Below are positions 32,762 through 44,477 of a DNA stretch of 64,000 bases, one piece after another (positions within the stretch are counted from its first letter, which is position 1; each line of letters starts with the position of its first letter). Both the position numbers and the translations under genes were made by a program. Source of the DNA: Globisporangium splendens (taxonomy: Eukaryota; Oomycota; Peronosporomycetes; Pythiales; Pythiaceae); NCBI GenBank assembly GCA_006386115.1, contig VFIW01000007.1, positions 344,693-408,692 on the forward strand, written 5' to 3'. The notes under the pieces are model-generated. The model saw only the letters and a list, made by a program, of their open reading frames with translations. It searched no databases and had not been told where the DNA came from.

Positions 32762-34306
32762 ATGGCGTTCGGAGCTTCGTCGTCCCCACACCAAGAAGAC
32801 AATTCAGCGTTCCTGAAGATTGAGTCCCCAGTCGCTGCGGACGTTCAAGTCGACTATGTGAACACGGCTGACGAGACCGTGTCGAAACCCACGTGGGTGC
32901 TCTACGTGAGTGTCGGACTCGGGTTCATCCACGCGTTCCAAAACGGTTGGTCGACCGGCCAAGTCAACCTCAAGACGTACAACAACAAGCACACTTGCAA
33001 TGCGCGACCGGTGGAGCCTGGCACCTGCGTGATGTTCCCTGGCCACACCACGACTGAGTGGACGTTCCTCGTGAACGCATGGATTGTCGGCGGCATGGTC
33101 GGCACACTTTTGAGCTCCTACCCCGCTGATCGATTCGGTCGTCGGCGCACACTGTGGTTCAACGGTATCACGATGATTGTCGCTGGTGTCGTCGAGATGA
33201 CGGCTGACGACATCTGGCAATTTATTGTTGGTCGGTTCATCGCTGGCATCGTGTCTGGTTTCGCGACTGGTGTGACTGGCGGGTACATCGCTGAAATCTC
33301 ACCTCCACACCTTCGCAGTACCCTTGGCACGGGTTTTCACCTGGCTCTGACGACTGGTATCCTCGTGGTCGCGTGTACGTTCTTCTTCCTCGACACACAC
33401 AATGGCTGGCGTTACTCTGCTGCGGTCCAAGTCGTTCTCGGTGGAGCCTTCATGATCCTTGCACCAATGTTCATGGTGGAGAGTCCTGGATGGCTGCTCG
33501 CCAAGGGAAGACATGCCGATGCTGAGCGCGAGATTGCGCGCTTGTACGGCAAGGACAACGTCGCCAAGGCGCTCACGTGGCTGCAGCCTGCTCGTACGAA
33601 TGCGTCCACTATTTTCTTCAGCAGCAAAGATGTCGAGCAGGCCAAGAAGGACACTGATGCTGAAAACAAGGGTTTCTGGGCGATCTTCGAACCTCAGTAC
33701 CGTCGCCAACTGATCATCGCTGTCGCGTTGTGCAACTTCCATCAGTTCTCGGGTATCAATGCCGTGATTTTCTACTCGTCGTCAATTTTCTCTACCGCTG
33801 GAATCAAGGACCCACGCATCGGCACGTTGATTGTCGATTTCATGAACATGTTCCCAACGTTTGTGTTCTCGATGCTCGCAAAGCACGTGCGTACCCGTAC
33901 GATGCTGCTGATTGGGTCATTCACGATGCTTGCGTGCGCTGTTGCCATGACGTTCACGCTCGTCTACGGTGTCAATTGGGCCTCCATTGTCTTCACGGCG
34001 ATCTTCGTCGGCGCGTTCGGAGTCAGCTTCGGTCCTCTCGTGTGGTCGGTGACGGCCGAGCTGTTCCCAGTCGCTGTGCGTGCGAGTGCCGTGTCGCTTT
34101 GCATGGCTGTCATGTGGATCTCCAAGCTGACCGTCGGTATCGGGTACCCGTACATGAATGACGCCATGGGCAACTACTCGTTCCTTCCGTTCATTGCGTA
34201 CCTAACGTTCGCGTTCACGTTCATGTGGTTCATGGTCCCGGAGACGACGAACAAGACGATCGACGAGATCCAACAGGAGTTCAAGGCGTTGCGTGAAAAG
34301 AAGTAG
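32762..34306 (+). CDS. GLUT-like sugar transporter, copy 4
   Basis: Single exon, 514 residues, starting MAFGASSSP. It has all the sugar-porter motifs listed for copy 2. The N-terminal part, including NKHTCNARPVEPGTC, follows copy 2. The loop after TM6 and TM8-9 are distinct (LYGKDNVAKALTW, VEQAKKDTDAE, FMNMFPTFVFSMLAKHVRT), and the end equals copy 3. The C terminus is one Lys shorter (LREKK). It is the last copy; no array-type 3' flank follows, so the duplicated block ends here. An in-frame ATG at 32552 would add 70 residues unlike any family member, and the promoter element at 32692 speaks against it. Confidence 0.93.
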   Translation: MAFGASSSPHQEDNSAFLKIESPVAADVQVDYVNTADETVSKPTWVLYVSVGLGFIHAFQNGWSTGQVNLKTYNNKHTCNARPVEPGTCVMFPGHTTTEWTFLVNAWIVGGMVGTLLSSYPADRFGRRRTLWFNGITMIVAGVVEMTADDIWQFIVGRFIAGIVSGFATGVTGGYIAEISPPHLRSTLGTGFHLALTTGILVVACTFFFLDTHNGWRYSAAVQVVLGGAFMILAPMFMVESPGWLLAKGRHADAEREIARLYGKDNVAKALTWLQPARTNASTIFFSSKDVEQAKKDTDAENKGFWAIFEPQYRRQLIIAVALCNFHQFSGINAVIFYSSSIFSTAGIKDPRIGTLIVDFMNMFPTFVFSMLAKHVRTRTMLLIGSFTMLACAVAMTFTLVYGVNWASIVFTAIFVGAFGVSFGPLVWSVTAELFPVAVRASAVSLCMAVMWISKLTVGIGYPYMNDAMGNYSFLPFIAYLTFAFTFMWFMVPETTNKTIDEIQQEFKALREKK

Positions 34307-35758
34307 TAATTGAATTTCACTTGCGCGCCAGTAAGCCGAGTCCGGGACGAAGCATTCTGGGGTAGCTCCCACAGTGCTGAACATTGTATTGTTTTGCGAG
34401 CCAAGATTGCAACTTCCTCTCATACAACCATGTATTTCTAAAATCTATCTCGTCAATTTTGCATTCACATGGAGAATACTGCGACTGTTGCTGGAGCCCA
34501 TTCATACGCTTCGCTCTATGCAAATCTCCACAACACCACAGCATTACACGTAGCTCTTCATTTCCCGTTGTCGACCAACTGAGCAACATTTCTGATCCCG
34601 CCTCCCAGCTCATTGTGCATCGAGGGGTAGGGTTTCTCAACTCCGCGAAAGTTCAGCTTTCAGTTTTCTGGAACTTCAGTTTTGTGTCGAGGCGTGCGTC
34701 TCACTTCGCTCCAACTCTTGGCGATGGGCACAAGATCGTTTTGCCACTGCAGACATTGTGCCTTTCTGTCTTTTTGCCACTGCTGTCGGGATCAGAAATC
34801 GGTACCTCCGACAGTAAGATGGTGCGATAAATCGCTGCCAGGGATGTCTGAAGCAGAGTCACAGCCACAGTGGGCAGAGCCATTTAACCACTTGGCCATT
34901 GCTGGCACTGGTTTCTGGGCAGTGCTTTGACAAGGTGGTAGCGATTGTGTCTGAAATGGACGCCAATCGCTAGCTTTGTACAAAAAGATATTGTCGTTTT
35001 CATCCATTTTGTCTGAATGGAGCTGTTCGGCTCAGATGCATACATCTGAATCGGTGTCATGACAATAAAGGTGATGGGGAGGCTCACATTTGAGCAAATT
35101 TGAATTAGTTTATTTGGTTGTGGTTCGAGCAGCCGACTCATCTCTGGAGCCTAACGCCCTCACCCACTCACAAATGCGCTGTAACATTCTAATCTCCAAA
35201 ATAGCATTATCGGGCGATAATTGAACTATCTCAGGTTCATGGGTCGACCTCTTCTTTTCTCAAGTGAAACTTTCAAAATCGGTTTTTCTGGAGTAAAATC
35301 TGAGTTCAGTGTGATTTTCAAAATCGCGCTTTGCTCGAACATGGCCTCAGTGTGTGTTTGGTCGAAACGCTGCGCAAACTGCAGCTTACTGACGAGCTTT
35401 GTTTTGTTTGTGGGAACATTCGTCTAACAATATACGGTACCCATAATTATTTCATAATCGTCAATAATTTGCAGTACGGTCGACCCATAAATCATAAATA
35501 ATTCTTCAATACGTGAACAATCAAACACACTATGTACAGACAAAAATCTATTTATGGCAGATGGTTTTTTCTCGTGTTTGACTAAAACTCAAACACCAAT
35601 TTTGCTACTACCCAAAATTACATCGCAATTCGTTTTTGAATCGCGTGGCGGTCTCTGTTTTCATGTCTGACTGTTTTCTCTGGTGCAACAGCGACATGTA
35701 AGGGCTTTTTCACACAACACACGCCCACGCAGGCAGCACAAGCACAAGACGCGCGAGG
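34307..35758. other. intergenic region between transporter array and SNARE pair
   Basis: 1.45 kb, AT-rich in its second half, with no supported gene. Some short internal echoes are visible (GGTCGACC near 35245 and GGTCGACCC near 35479; TTTCAAAATCG twice near 35274 and 35320), but there is no clear mobile element. Confidence 0.45.
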
Positions 35759-37031
35759 ATGACCGACACGTTCGCGCGCTACGCCGAGGACTTTGAGCTC
35801 TACCGCGACGACGCCGCCAAGGACATCCGCGCGATCTCGTCGGCGTCCAGTCCAGGCGCGTGCTCATAAATACATTTGAATGATATGAGTGGGTCTCGCT
35901 GACTCGGTAGTGCTTTGATTACGTTTGTGTATTGCTGTGCAGCTGGTCGCAATGAACTGATTGAACGCGCCGACGGAAATATCTCGGAAGCGGAACGTAA
36001 TGTACGATAGGCTGCTTGGAATCGAGTATTGTCGTGAGTGATGTGCGTCTGTGCTGATGCTACTCGATATTCTTTTTGTGCTGTTTTTTTTTTGCAACAG
36101 TTGCGCATTTTGGAAGGCGAATCGCGCGGTGGAAATGCCCAGGAGCGCAAGAAGATGCACGATCAGGTAGGAAGGATAGAAGATCAGAGCATAAACCAGT
36201 GCTGTTAAAGCGCAGATGGAGTTGTGTAGATCCTGGTGTTTTGATCGAAGCCCTGACGCGATTTCTTGTGTCATTTGCGATACAGCTCCGTGTCTTCAAG
36301 GGAGAGATCGAAAAGCTGAAGGCGAATCTGACTCGCGCAAAACTGGTCGGCGACAGCCAACAACGACGCAATCGGCTGCCAGAGAACCTCACTGAGGTGC
36401 GGCATCACGTGGACGACCTCATGTTGCAATGGTGTAGTTTTCTGCTCACGCGTAAATTGGGATTTTGTATGGATCGATGTGCAGGCAGAGAGAGCGGCAC
36501 GCGTTCAGCAACAAATCAATCGGTAGGTCCAATACCATGTTGCATGGGCTACACCAAGTATGCTAATATCTCTCTTTGTATGGCTGTTTGCAGGAATGGC
36601 GATCTCTTGGACGATGCACAAGAAATCGTCATTGAGACACAACAAATCGGTACGTGCTGTAATTCGTTGCGAGCTGCCGAATGGATACAATCCCAACAGC
36701 TAAACCTGACAATGCCATCGCCTCTAACTTCATCAGCTGGAAACATCACTGACAACTTGGGTCAGCAACGCCAGATGCTGGTCAACACTCGCGACAATGT
36801 ACGCGCTATCTCTTCACTGCTTGTGTGCTCACATGCCTCATGGTCTTCTAATGCGGTGGACTGCTCTCATCTATGAAACAGGTTGACAGCGCTCGCAATG
36901 ACGCCGAAGAAGCCGGCGAGCACCTGACCAGTCTGAAGCGCAAGCATCGCGTCAAGATCCTGTCGCTGCACGCTTGCATTGCTCTGCTCGTGATCGCGAT
37001 CATCGCCAGCGTGATCGCCAAGTTTGCTTAA
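35759..37031 (+). CDS. Vti1-like Qb-SNARE, copy A
   Basis: Eight exons, join(35759..35849, 35943..36001, 36101..36166, 36286..36396, 36485..36522, 36594..36649, 36737..36798, 36882..37031), phase-consistent, 210 residues. The N-terminal helical domain (YAEDFELYRDDAAKDIR; ISEAERNLRILEGESRGG) resembles the v-SNARE N-terminal bundle of Vti1. The SNARE helix follows (LLDDAQEIVIETQQIA, NITDNLGQQRQMLVNTRDN with a central Gln as zero-layer candidate), then a basic KRKHRVK stop-transfer and a C-terminal anchor (ACIALLVIAIIASVIAKFA). Such proteins act in Golgi/endosome membrane fusion. Assignment to Vti1 rather than plant NPSN-type Qb-SNARE rests on the N-terminal domain and overall length. The tandem paralogue starts 709 bp downstream. 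Confidence 0.85.
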
Positions 37032-37739
37032 ACCAGAAGAAGGAGACGAGAGAGGGGAGCGCGGGACTATAATCTAACGACGGGCATTGCTATATAACAA
37101 CACGAGGCATTTCATTTTTGAGGCAGAAGCATTCCAGGAAACAATGTCGAGCTTACGATCGCTATGACACCGATTTTGATATTTTCGCAGGGCTCCAATT
37201 CAGAAGAAAACAAAAAGAGAAGACGAATGTTGAAGTGGATCTTCGGCTGCGTGAACCCTTCATTTTTTAAAAAAGAGCGTGTGCAATTTGATCTGCGACA
37301 GAGGCGAAAACAGGAAAACAGATCTCCTCCACTCCCATGTCAATCGGTGCCAATTTTGCGCCTGCATATTTGCAGTCCATCCGCTGCATTTGACAAAGCA
37401 GACGAGTTGTCTGGTTTGTCAAATAACAGTGTCGACTTATTTCGTCGTAAAAAAGTCAAAGTTTGTGAGAAAAATATGAAAAAAAGTAGCATAAAATCCA
37501 ACGATGGATTTTGAATTGAATTGTGCTCTGGCGATTCATTTTCGTCACGCTATGTTGCTCCTCTGCCTCCATGGGTACAGTGTACCGCCATGCTGCTCTG
37601 TTTGTACTGACTCCATGATATTCGCGTCAGCTGGGTTGAGCGGTCTGTCGCTTCGCGGCAATCGTGCCTTCGTCTTCTCTTCTGCTTCTCCTTGTTCTCT
37701 GGTGACGGCGTGAGCCATTTGACTCGTTAGCGAGAGGCC
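37032..37739. other. gap between the two SNARE genes
   Basis: 708 bp holding the 3' UTR of copy A and promoter of copy B. No gene or repeat is supported. Confidence 0.45.
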
Positions 37740-39090
37740 ATGACGGAGACGTTCAACACGTACCGCGAGGACTTTGAGCTCTACCGCGACGACGCGGCCA
37801 AGGACATCAAGGGCATCGCCAACGCGCCGACCAAAGGTCCGTCTGCGATAGTTCGTGTCTGCCTTTTTCATTGTGTGTGGTGGCTGATCTGTGTGGGCTC
37901 TGTGGGTTTGGCTGGACGGTGACAGCTGCGCGCGATGAGCTGGTGAACAGCGCGCAGGGCAACATCTCGGAGGCCGAGCGTTATGTACGTTTATGCATTG
38001 CGTATATGTGTTTCTGGGCATGCTGCATACAGTACTCGACATGCAAAGACAATAGACATGCTGCGTGTACTATGCGGTCGAAGCCTGTTTGGTTTACTCA
38101 TTGATGGGTTTATGGACCAATGATTGTGCAGTTTCGGATCCTGGAGAGTGAGTCGCGGGCGGGAGATGCACAGGACCGTCGCCAGATGCACCAGCAGGTT
38201 AGAACGAGCGCCATACGCGTCCTGCAAGCAGCTTCCAAGACGCGTCAGGGGTTGTAGTAGTGCACTGTGCTAACGCGGTGAGCGTGACTCCTCTTGGCTT
38301 TTTGTTTCCCAGTTGCGGACACTCAAGTCGCAGATTGATAAACTGAAGTCCAGCTTGGATCGCGCGAAGTTGATCGCCGACAGCCAGCAGCGCCTCAATG
38401 AAAAACCAGACAACCTCAGCGCGGTATGTTGGTGGAAATGGAGTGCAGCCACAGTTGATGGCTACATTGAGCTCGTCACTCGAGCCTACTATGATGCTAA
38501 TGCTCTCCTGGATGTGCCTGTGAATGTGTCTGTGGTCTCCAGAAAGACAACATGATTCGGTATCAGAAGCGAATCGACCGGTACGAAACCATCTGCGTGC
38601 TTTCCTACATACAACCTCCATCATCTGCTTACACATCATGTGTATCTTTGCAACCTGCAGGACGGGGAACCACTTGGATGATGCACAGGGGATCATCGCA
38701 GAAACACAAGCCATCGGTATGTGATGGTTTTGCATAGTGTCGTGATGCTCTGGGCTCTTACCCTTCTCTATGTCTGTAGCTGCAAATATTACGGGCAACC
38801 TGCAACAGCAGCGAGAGCAGTTGATTAACGTCCGCGGAAACGTACGTCGCTCCTCTTTTCTAAATGCGTGGGAACTCTTCTTGTCAACAACTTTGTCATA
38901 ATTCCATTTATATGATGCATCTTATGGTATGTTTTCACAGGTGGATGACGCCCGCGAGGATGCAAAAGAAGCTGGCGAGCACCTGAACAGTCTCAAACGC
39001 AAGCACCAGATCAAGATCTTTTCGCTGTACTTTATTATCTTTGGTCTCTCGGTCGGCATCATCGCCAGTATCATCTCCAAGTTCGCATAG
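37740..39090 (+). CDS. Vti1-like Qb-SNARE, copy B
   Basis: Eight exons, join(37740..37836, 37926..37984, 38132..38197, 38313..38423, 38543..38580, 38661..38716, 38780..38841, 38941..39090), 212 residues. Exons 2 to 8 have the same lengths and phases as copy A; exon 1 is 6 nt longer. The sequence parallels copy A: YREDFELYRDDAAKDIKGI, LRTLKSQIDKLKSSLDRAK, LDDAQGIIAETQAIA, NLQQQREQLINVRGN, then KRKHQIK and the anchor FSLYFIIFGLSVGIIASII. The anchors differ strongly between the two copies while the cytosolic parts are similar, so the paralogues may sit in different membranes. This is inferred, not shown. Confidence 0.87.
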
Positions 39091-39479
39091 ACAATCGACA
39101 ACTGCAAATTGCACATCATCAAGCACACAGCAAAAACAAAAACAAAAGGCAACGGAATGGACGCACTCCGAAAGCAAAATACGATTTTTGTGTATGTAAC
39201 AAAGAGAGATTCATATAGCGAATGGCCAGATTTGCGCATCAGTTTATCGCCTCACGTCCGCGTTTCTTGTATGAAGCTACGGTGTTCACATCGTCAAGAC
39301 ACATTCTCAGCACCAAGCTTCAAATGCGGTGGAGTCAACGTGTTGGAAGCTAAAATTGTCTGAAGATGGGGATGGATGACTTTAGAAACTCGTCGAGCAT
39401 CGTGAACTCAGGAGGCTACTGTGCGCAGACCGACAAGCCAAGTTGACGCGCATCAAGAATCGATAGAGGAAGGAAAACA
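39091..39479. other. gap between SNARE copy B and the XRRA1-like gene
   Basis: 389 bp. An AT-rich (CAAAAA)n-like stretch near 39127 lies in the SNARE 3' region. No gene is supported. Confidence 0.45.
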
Positions 39480-42192
39480 ATGCAAAATGCGAGTGCCAAG
39501 TGCAAGGTGAACTTTGGCAAGAATGTCGTGCATCCGTCGTCACTGCACTTGAGCGGAACGACGTCAGGCACTCGACAAGTCAGTCTCACGTCCAACAGCT
39601 CCAGTGGTGGTGGTGGAAGCACGAACCAGGGATCTGCAGCTGATGGCAAGCGGCAGCGCGCAAACGCGCCAAAGACGTTGGATGGCTTCATGTTTCTTGA
39701 CTGCTGCCGAGGTGCATATTGTGTGGTTCTTGGCAGCAGTAACCCCATCATGGTGTGCAAACTTTGTGTGTTCAATTGTTAAAGAGACCTCTTTTTGTTG
39801 GTGTTTCTCTCATAGTTGAGTTCCCAGACGAATTGATCCAAGCAGTGCTCAGTGGCCTCCACATCAACAATGTCGTCGCAGAAAATCTGCTCTTCTTCTC
39901 GAATCTCACGCGTCTGGACATGAGCGATAACGAGGTTGGTACTAAATGGTTAGGAGGTACCTTTGCGGACGGAAAACTTGCGACAGGAGAATTGATGCAT
40001 CTGTGTCTTTCTCTATGTCTGCCTCAATGTGCGTAGGCTCAGTTGGAGCCCTTTGGGTGTCTCCCAGCCCTGATCGAATTGGATTTCCAATGCAACGCCG
40101 TCCAAAACCTATCGATTGCAAATGGATTCCTCAACCTCGAGGTTCGTTGTATCAGTTGGCACCAATTGAGGCTTGTGAACACTGATTCTCAATGTTGTTT
40201 CTCTTTCCTGGAATGCAATTAGCAGGTGCTGAACCTCTCGTTCAATTGCTTGACTTCGAAGGACGCGGAAGAGCTCTCAAATTTGTTGCGGATACGCGAG
40301 TTGTACCTGAGCAACAACTGGATCCGGTTGTTGCCTCCGATCATGGATCGCTTTTCCAGGCTCGAGACGCTCTCGCTCGAGCAAAAGAATATTGTCGGCG
40401 AGGAGATCCTTTCGTTTCTGTCGATTGTGCCACGTCTTCGGAGCTTGAACCTGAGTCACAACAAGATCACAGGCTTCCCAGAGGTACGAAAAGCTCTCTC
40501 ACAACGGATGTGAAATATGCGTGTTTTGGTATTTTATGGTCTAAATGTGCATATGCTTTTTGTGATTCATGCGCTACACACAGTCGGGGTTGATACTGGA
40601 AGAGAAACGTGGTGCCGGTTTCTATAATCTTCTGTACCTGAGTCTGGCGTGCAAATCGATCACAACGGAGGACGCCGTGGTGTTCACGTGCGAATTACAC
40701 TCCTTACGGAAACCCGTGCTCTACGGGAATCCCCTGGCACACGCTGCCGTGATGTCGCACGATCAGACTGAGCTCGCGTACGATCCCGCGCCGACAATGC
40801 CTGCCCACATCGCAGAGCGCGGTCTGCCCCTCGAGATTCTGCTCGCGTACCCAGAGACCAAATGGAAAAAGCGCACGGCCATGAGTTCCTATGGAAACGT
40901 CGAGATCTACAAGATGATCCCGAACGAGCTTCCGCTGCAGCAGCCATTTCAAACCAAGGCGACGAACTACCTGCTTGCGGAAAGTGACACGAAACGAGAG
41001 GTAAACTTTGTTGATATCCAATCCCAAGTACTGCTATCCTTGTTTGTAGCAGTGTTGACGCGGTGACGATGAAACCCTTCTTTTTGCGTAAAACCTACTA
41101 TGAACCTGCGTTTCGTCAGCGACCTGACCTCGAGGTCGCCGTGAAGCCGACGATACGACGTAAGTGCGAATACCTGGTTGCCGTGTCTGGCATTGCGTCG
41201 TTTCGCTCACGTTTTGATGTTCATTCCTTAGAAATTTCCATCGACACCAGTAACACGACGTTTTTGACTGGCATCGGAATCGAAGACGTGTTTGGGAATG
41301 CCATGACCTCACGGTTACCCTTCGAGGTACGTCGTTTATCATCTTAACCATTGCTGCATGTATTAATCATACTCTGATGGCCTGGAGGCGTGCACGAGTA
41401 GATCCCTGCAGTTCCTGCTTCCATGACCACTCGCTCCCTCGCGATGTCCCACAATGTACGATTCGCTGATGATCAAAGTTGGCTGCTATCTTGTGAAAAT
41501 GGAGACTCAATGCCATCTACGCTTCGTTGTTCAGGCGCAACCGATGAAAGCGCGCTCTGCGATCAACGCGCTTCGGTACCAACTTTCGCACCCGTTGATC
41601 TCGCACGACGACTCGGAGCTCTTTCCAACGAATTCGCAACGGCCGACACTCGCTCACTTGGTACTTTGACTGCAAATAGGATCCTGCATTCTGAAGTTGG
41701 AGATTGTGTATGATCACAAAGTTGACAGCATTGTGTGCGTATGAGGGATTAGCAACGCCAACGACCACGACATCCTTCCGACGAACGGTTATCCCTGCAT
41801 GAGTCGTCCTTCCCATCCGCAGGCGTCTCATCTGGCAGCAGCAGCAGCATCCACCACAAGCACAAAGGTACACTCAGGCTATCGTCAGTACTTATTCGTG
41901 GCATCGTTCCACCTGACGTTGCTTGCTTTTATGCGTGCATCTGGTTAGGACCCCGAGGTGTTGACGACGCTCTGGCAGAACTGAGTGAGCAAGTGGCGTC
42001 AAAGAACTGCGAGAAACGAGCGAGTATGTCGTGTATTTTGTGCTTGGTAGCTTGCCATCGACGGATTTTGTGGTTCTTAGTGATGACGATGCGCTTGAAC
42101 TTGTAGACGGAGAACGCAATGTCGATCTTGCGATGGACTCGCTGGTAGCAACGGCTCAGAAGATCAACTTGGTGTATCAGCACCCGCGGTAG
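39480..42192 (+). CDS. XRRA1: XRRA1-like leucine-rich repeat protein
   Basis: Multi-exon gene, ATG 39480 to TAG 42190-42192. Leucine-rich repeats are spread over exons: FSNLTRLDMSDNE, ALIELDFQCNAVQNL, VLNLSFNCLTSKDAEELS, IRELYLSNNWIRLLPP, RLRSLNLSHNKITGFPE and LLYLSLACKSITTEDAV followed by YGNPLAH. The last two, and a later INALRYQLSHPLISHDDS segment, closely parallel human XRRA1 (FLDLSFNSLT.., LRYLSLAYNKIAKEDAV, LQQMLKHPLLCH). The C-terminal exons (41744 onward) are Ser/His-rich and end DDDALELVDGERNVDLAM..LVYQHPR. Two junctions are uncertain: the end of exon 1 near 39750-39765, and the intron starting at 41001, where the best phase-0 acceptor is at about 41120 and would skip a plausible coding stretch. 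XRRA1 is a poorly characterised LRR protein; no catalytic function is expected. Confidence 0.78.
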
Positions 42193-42384
42193 AGCAAACT
42201 TTTCGACAAGGAAGCTCTGTTGAATGCCAAAGCACAACAAACACAACACTGTGCAAAACTCAAACCAGAATAAAAAATACAAGGCAAACTCTATTAAAGA
42301 TGGAATCACCGCTTTCTTATCTTATGGCAAGCAAGCGCACCCTCCGCTATACAAATGCCGGCTCTGGGCTCTCGTCTTCTCCAT

Positions 42385-43966
42385 TTATGTGGACTTGTAG
42401 TGCGTGAGGCGGTAGAGCAGCACGCGGCCTCGTGCATTGCCGACGGCGAAGTAGCCGCTGCTTGGACTGAAGTCCATCGCCGACACGTAGTGCAACGGCG
42501 TGCGCGCCGTTGGCCAGTTGCTGAACACCGTGAACGACGGTAGGTGCACGAACTTGAGCGCATCACGGGAATCCTTGGACGCCATGGCCAGGATCTGCGA
42601 GTCCGAGTTGAACTGGAGCGAGGTCACCTCGGTCGTGAGCTGCATGAGCGCCTTGCGCGGCTTCGACGGGACCGTGACATCCGCATTGTCGTACACGTTG
42701 ACGACACCGCTTTCTGAGCCCGCCGCATAGAACTTGCCGTCGCGACTCGCGGCGATCACGTGGTTGCCCAAGCTACCTTCGTCCTGGTGCACGAACACGC
42801 ACTTGCGGGTTCGCATATCCCATTTGTAGATCTGTCCATCGCTGCCTGTGCTGAGTAAATATCTGTCGTCTTCGCAAAACGTCGCCGAGCGCACGTCGCC
42901 GTTCATCTTCATGTTGCCTATCCATTCGTACGAGCGCGACGAGACGACGCTCATGTACCCATCACTGCCGAGAAACACGATGCGGTCGCCCGACTGCGAC
43001 ACCGTGAAGCGCTCGAGTTTCTTTTCCTTGCGGCCGATGATGCCAGGGATCTTGGTGATCTTGCCGGCCTCCAGGTCGTACGAGAAGAAGTACGAGCGTG
43101 GACCCGAGAGCACGACGCGAGAGCCGCCGAGCGTGAACTTGGCGTCCAGCATCGGCAGATCCTTGACAAACACGTTCTCGACCTTGGCGTTGTTCGTGCC
43201 GTCGACCTGGAAGAGGTGCAACGTCTTGTCGAGCCCTGCTGTGAGTAGAAGCTGCCCGTTCGAGTGGAACTGCACCGACTGGATCACGGCGTTCGACGGG
43301 TTGTGCTGGTTCGCGTCCTTCATGCGGCAGATGTCGAGCGTGCCCTGCTGCAGCACGTCGCCCGAGGACTCGAGCATCTTGTCCGTGCTTCGGACGATGC
43401 CATCGGCGCTGAAGATCTCTTCCTCGTCGCTGTCGTCCGCATCGCCCTGCTGCGGCTTTGTGTTATCTAAAAAGTTCTTTGGGTCCGCCCACGCCACCGA
43501 ACTAGAGCCCGATTGGAACCTAAGAACGTGCGAGCATATGCATACAGTTAGTATCATAAAACCACCGCCATTTTTCATTGTGATTCATCATACTGTTTCT
43601 TCAATCGCGTCTGGAGCTCGTGGCCGTCGACCTGGGTGTCGTCTTCGGTCTTGCGCAGCTTGCGCAGCCGCTTCTGGTCGACCAGACTCACTTCGACGCG
43701 CGCATCGTCGTCGTCCACCCACGCAGCCTTCAACTGTGTGTCCTGCTGCTTGCGCTTGTTCTGCGTCGACGAGGACACCGATCCGCTCGCCACTGGCTGG
43801 AACACCTGCTCCACCAACTGCACTTCCGCTGCAACCACAGATAAAGAGAGATAGAGATAGAGGCTTAGCGAAGGTGCAGCAATGCAGCGTGTGTACGTGT
43901 ACACACATAGAGAGACGCACCGGCCGTCGGCTTGTTGGCGTGCGTGCGCTTGTTGGCCTTCACCAT
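42385..43966 (-). CDS. UTP18: UTP18, U3 snoRNP / SSU processome WD40 protein
   Basis: Three exons, complement(join(42385..43519, 43594..43828, 43921..43966)), phase-consistent, 471 residues. The first exon encodes only MVKANKRTHANKPTA. The acidic/basic N-terminal region has the WVDDDD and RLRKLRKTEDDTQVDG segments typical of UTP18, followed by WADPKN. WD40 blades follow: IQSVQFHSNGQLLLTAGLDK, FVKDLPMLDAKFTLGGSRVV, GSDGYMSVVSSRSYEWIGNM, RSATFCEDDRYLLSTGSDG, GKFYAAGSESGVVNVYDN and VSAMDFSPSSGYFAVGNARG. UTP18 is part of the UtpB module that processes pre-18S rRNA in the nucleolus. It is convergent with the XRRA1-like gene (192 bp apart) and divergent from the DUF3605 gene. Confidence 0.93.
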
Positions 43967-44442
43967 CGCCTTCTTTAATTGTGCCACCTGCAATTGCGGC
44001 AACAGCGCCACACTCGCCCAACACCAGTCAAGCGTTACAGCGTGATATTACCTGTCTCGTTATGCATTCACTTTAGACACTATATGTATTTATAGAGGCT
44101 AAGCACTTCTGCAGGCAGTTGCTGAAGACTGTGTTACCTTCGTGCAACCTCTATTTCGGAGTTGATCCAAAAACGGGAGAGATGACGTGTTCGAGAACAA
44201 ACTTGGTTAAAGTATGTAGTGGAGAGAGAGACGGCGTGAGGATCGGGTTGTCAGACGAGTGGTTTTCTCCTCGTTCTCACACCGCACCGTGCTATTTCCG
44301 AAAACACCCGTTCAAGCGCAAGAGCACACACCTTCGAGAACGTCAAGCGACTTCGCACAGGTGTCAAGGGAGCAGAGCAGAACAGGCATCTTCGCAAGCA
44401 AAGCATCAGCGCTCTCTACGTCTTTTTCGGAGATCGTGCGTG

Positions 44443-44477
<35 letters not shown>

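Noticed and set aside
42848..43978. 376-codon plus-strand frame
   Set aside because: Antisense shadow of UTP18; low-complexity, no domain.
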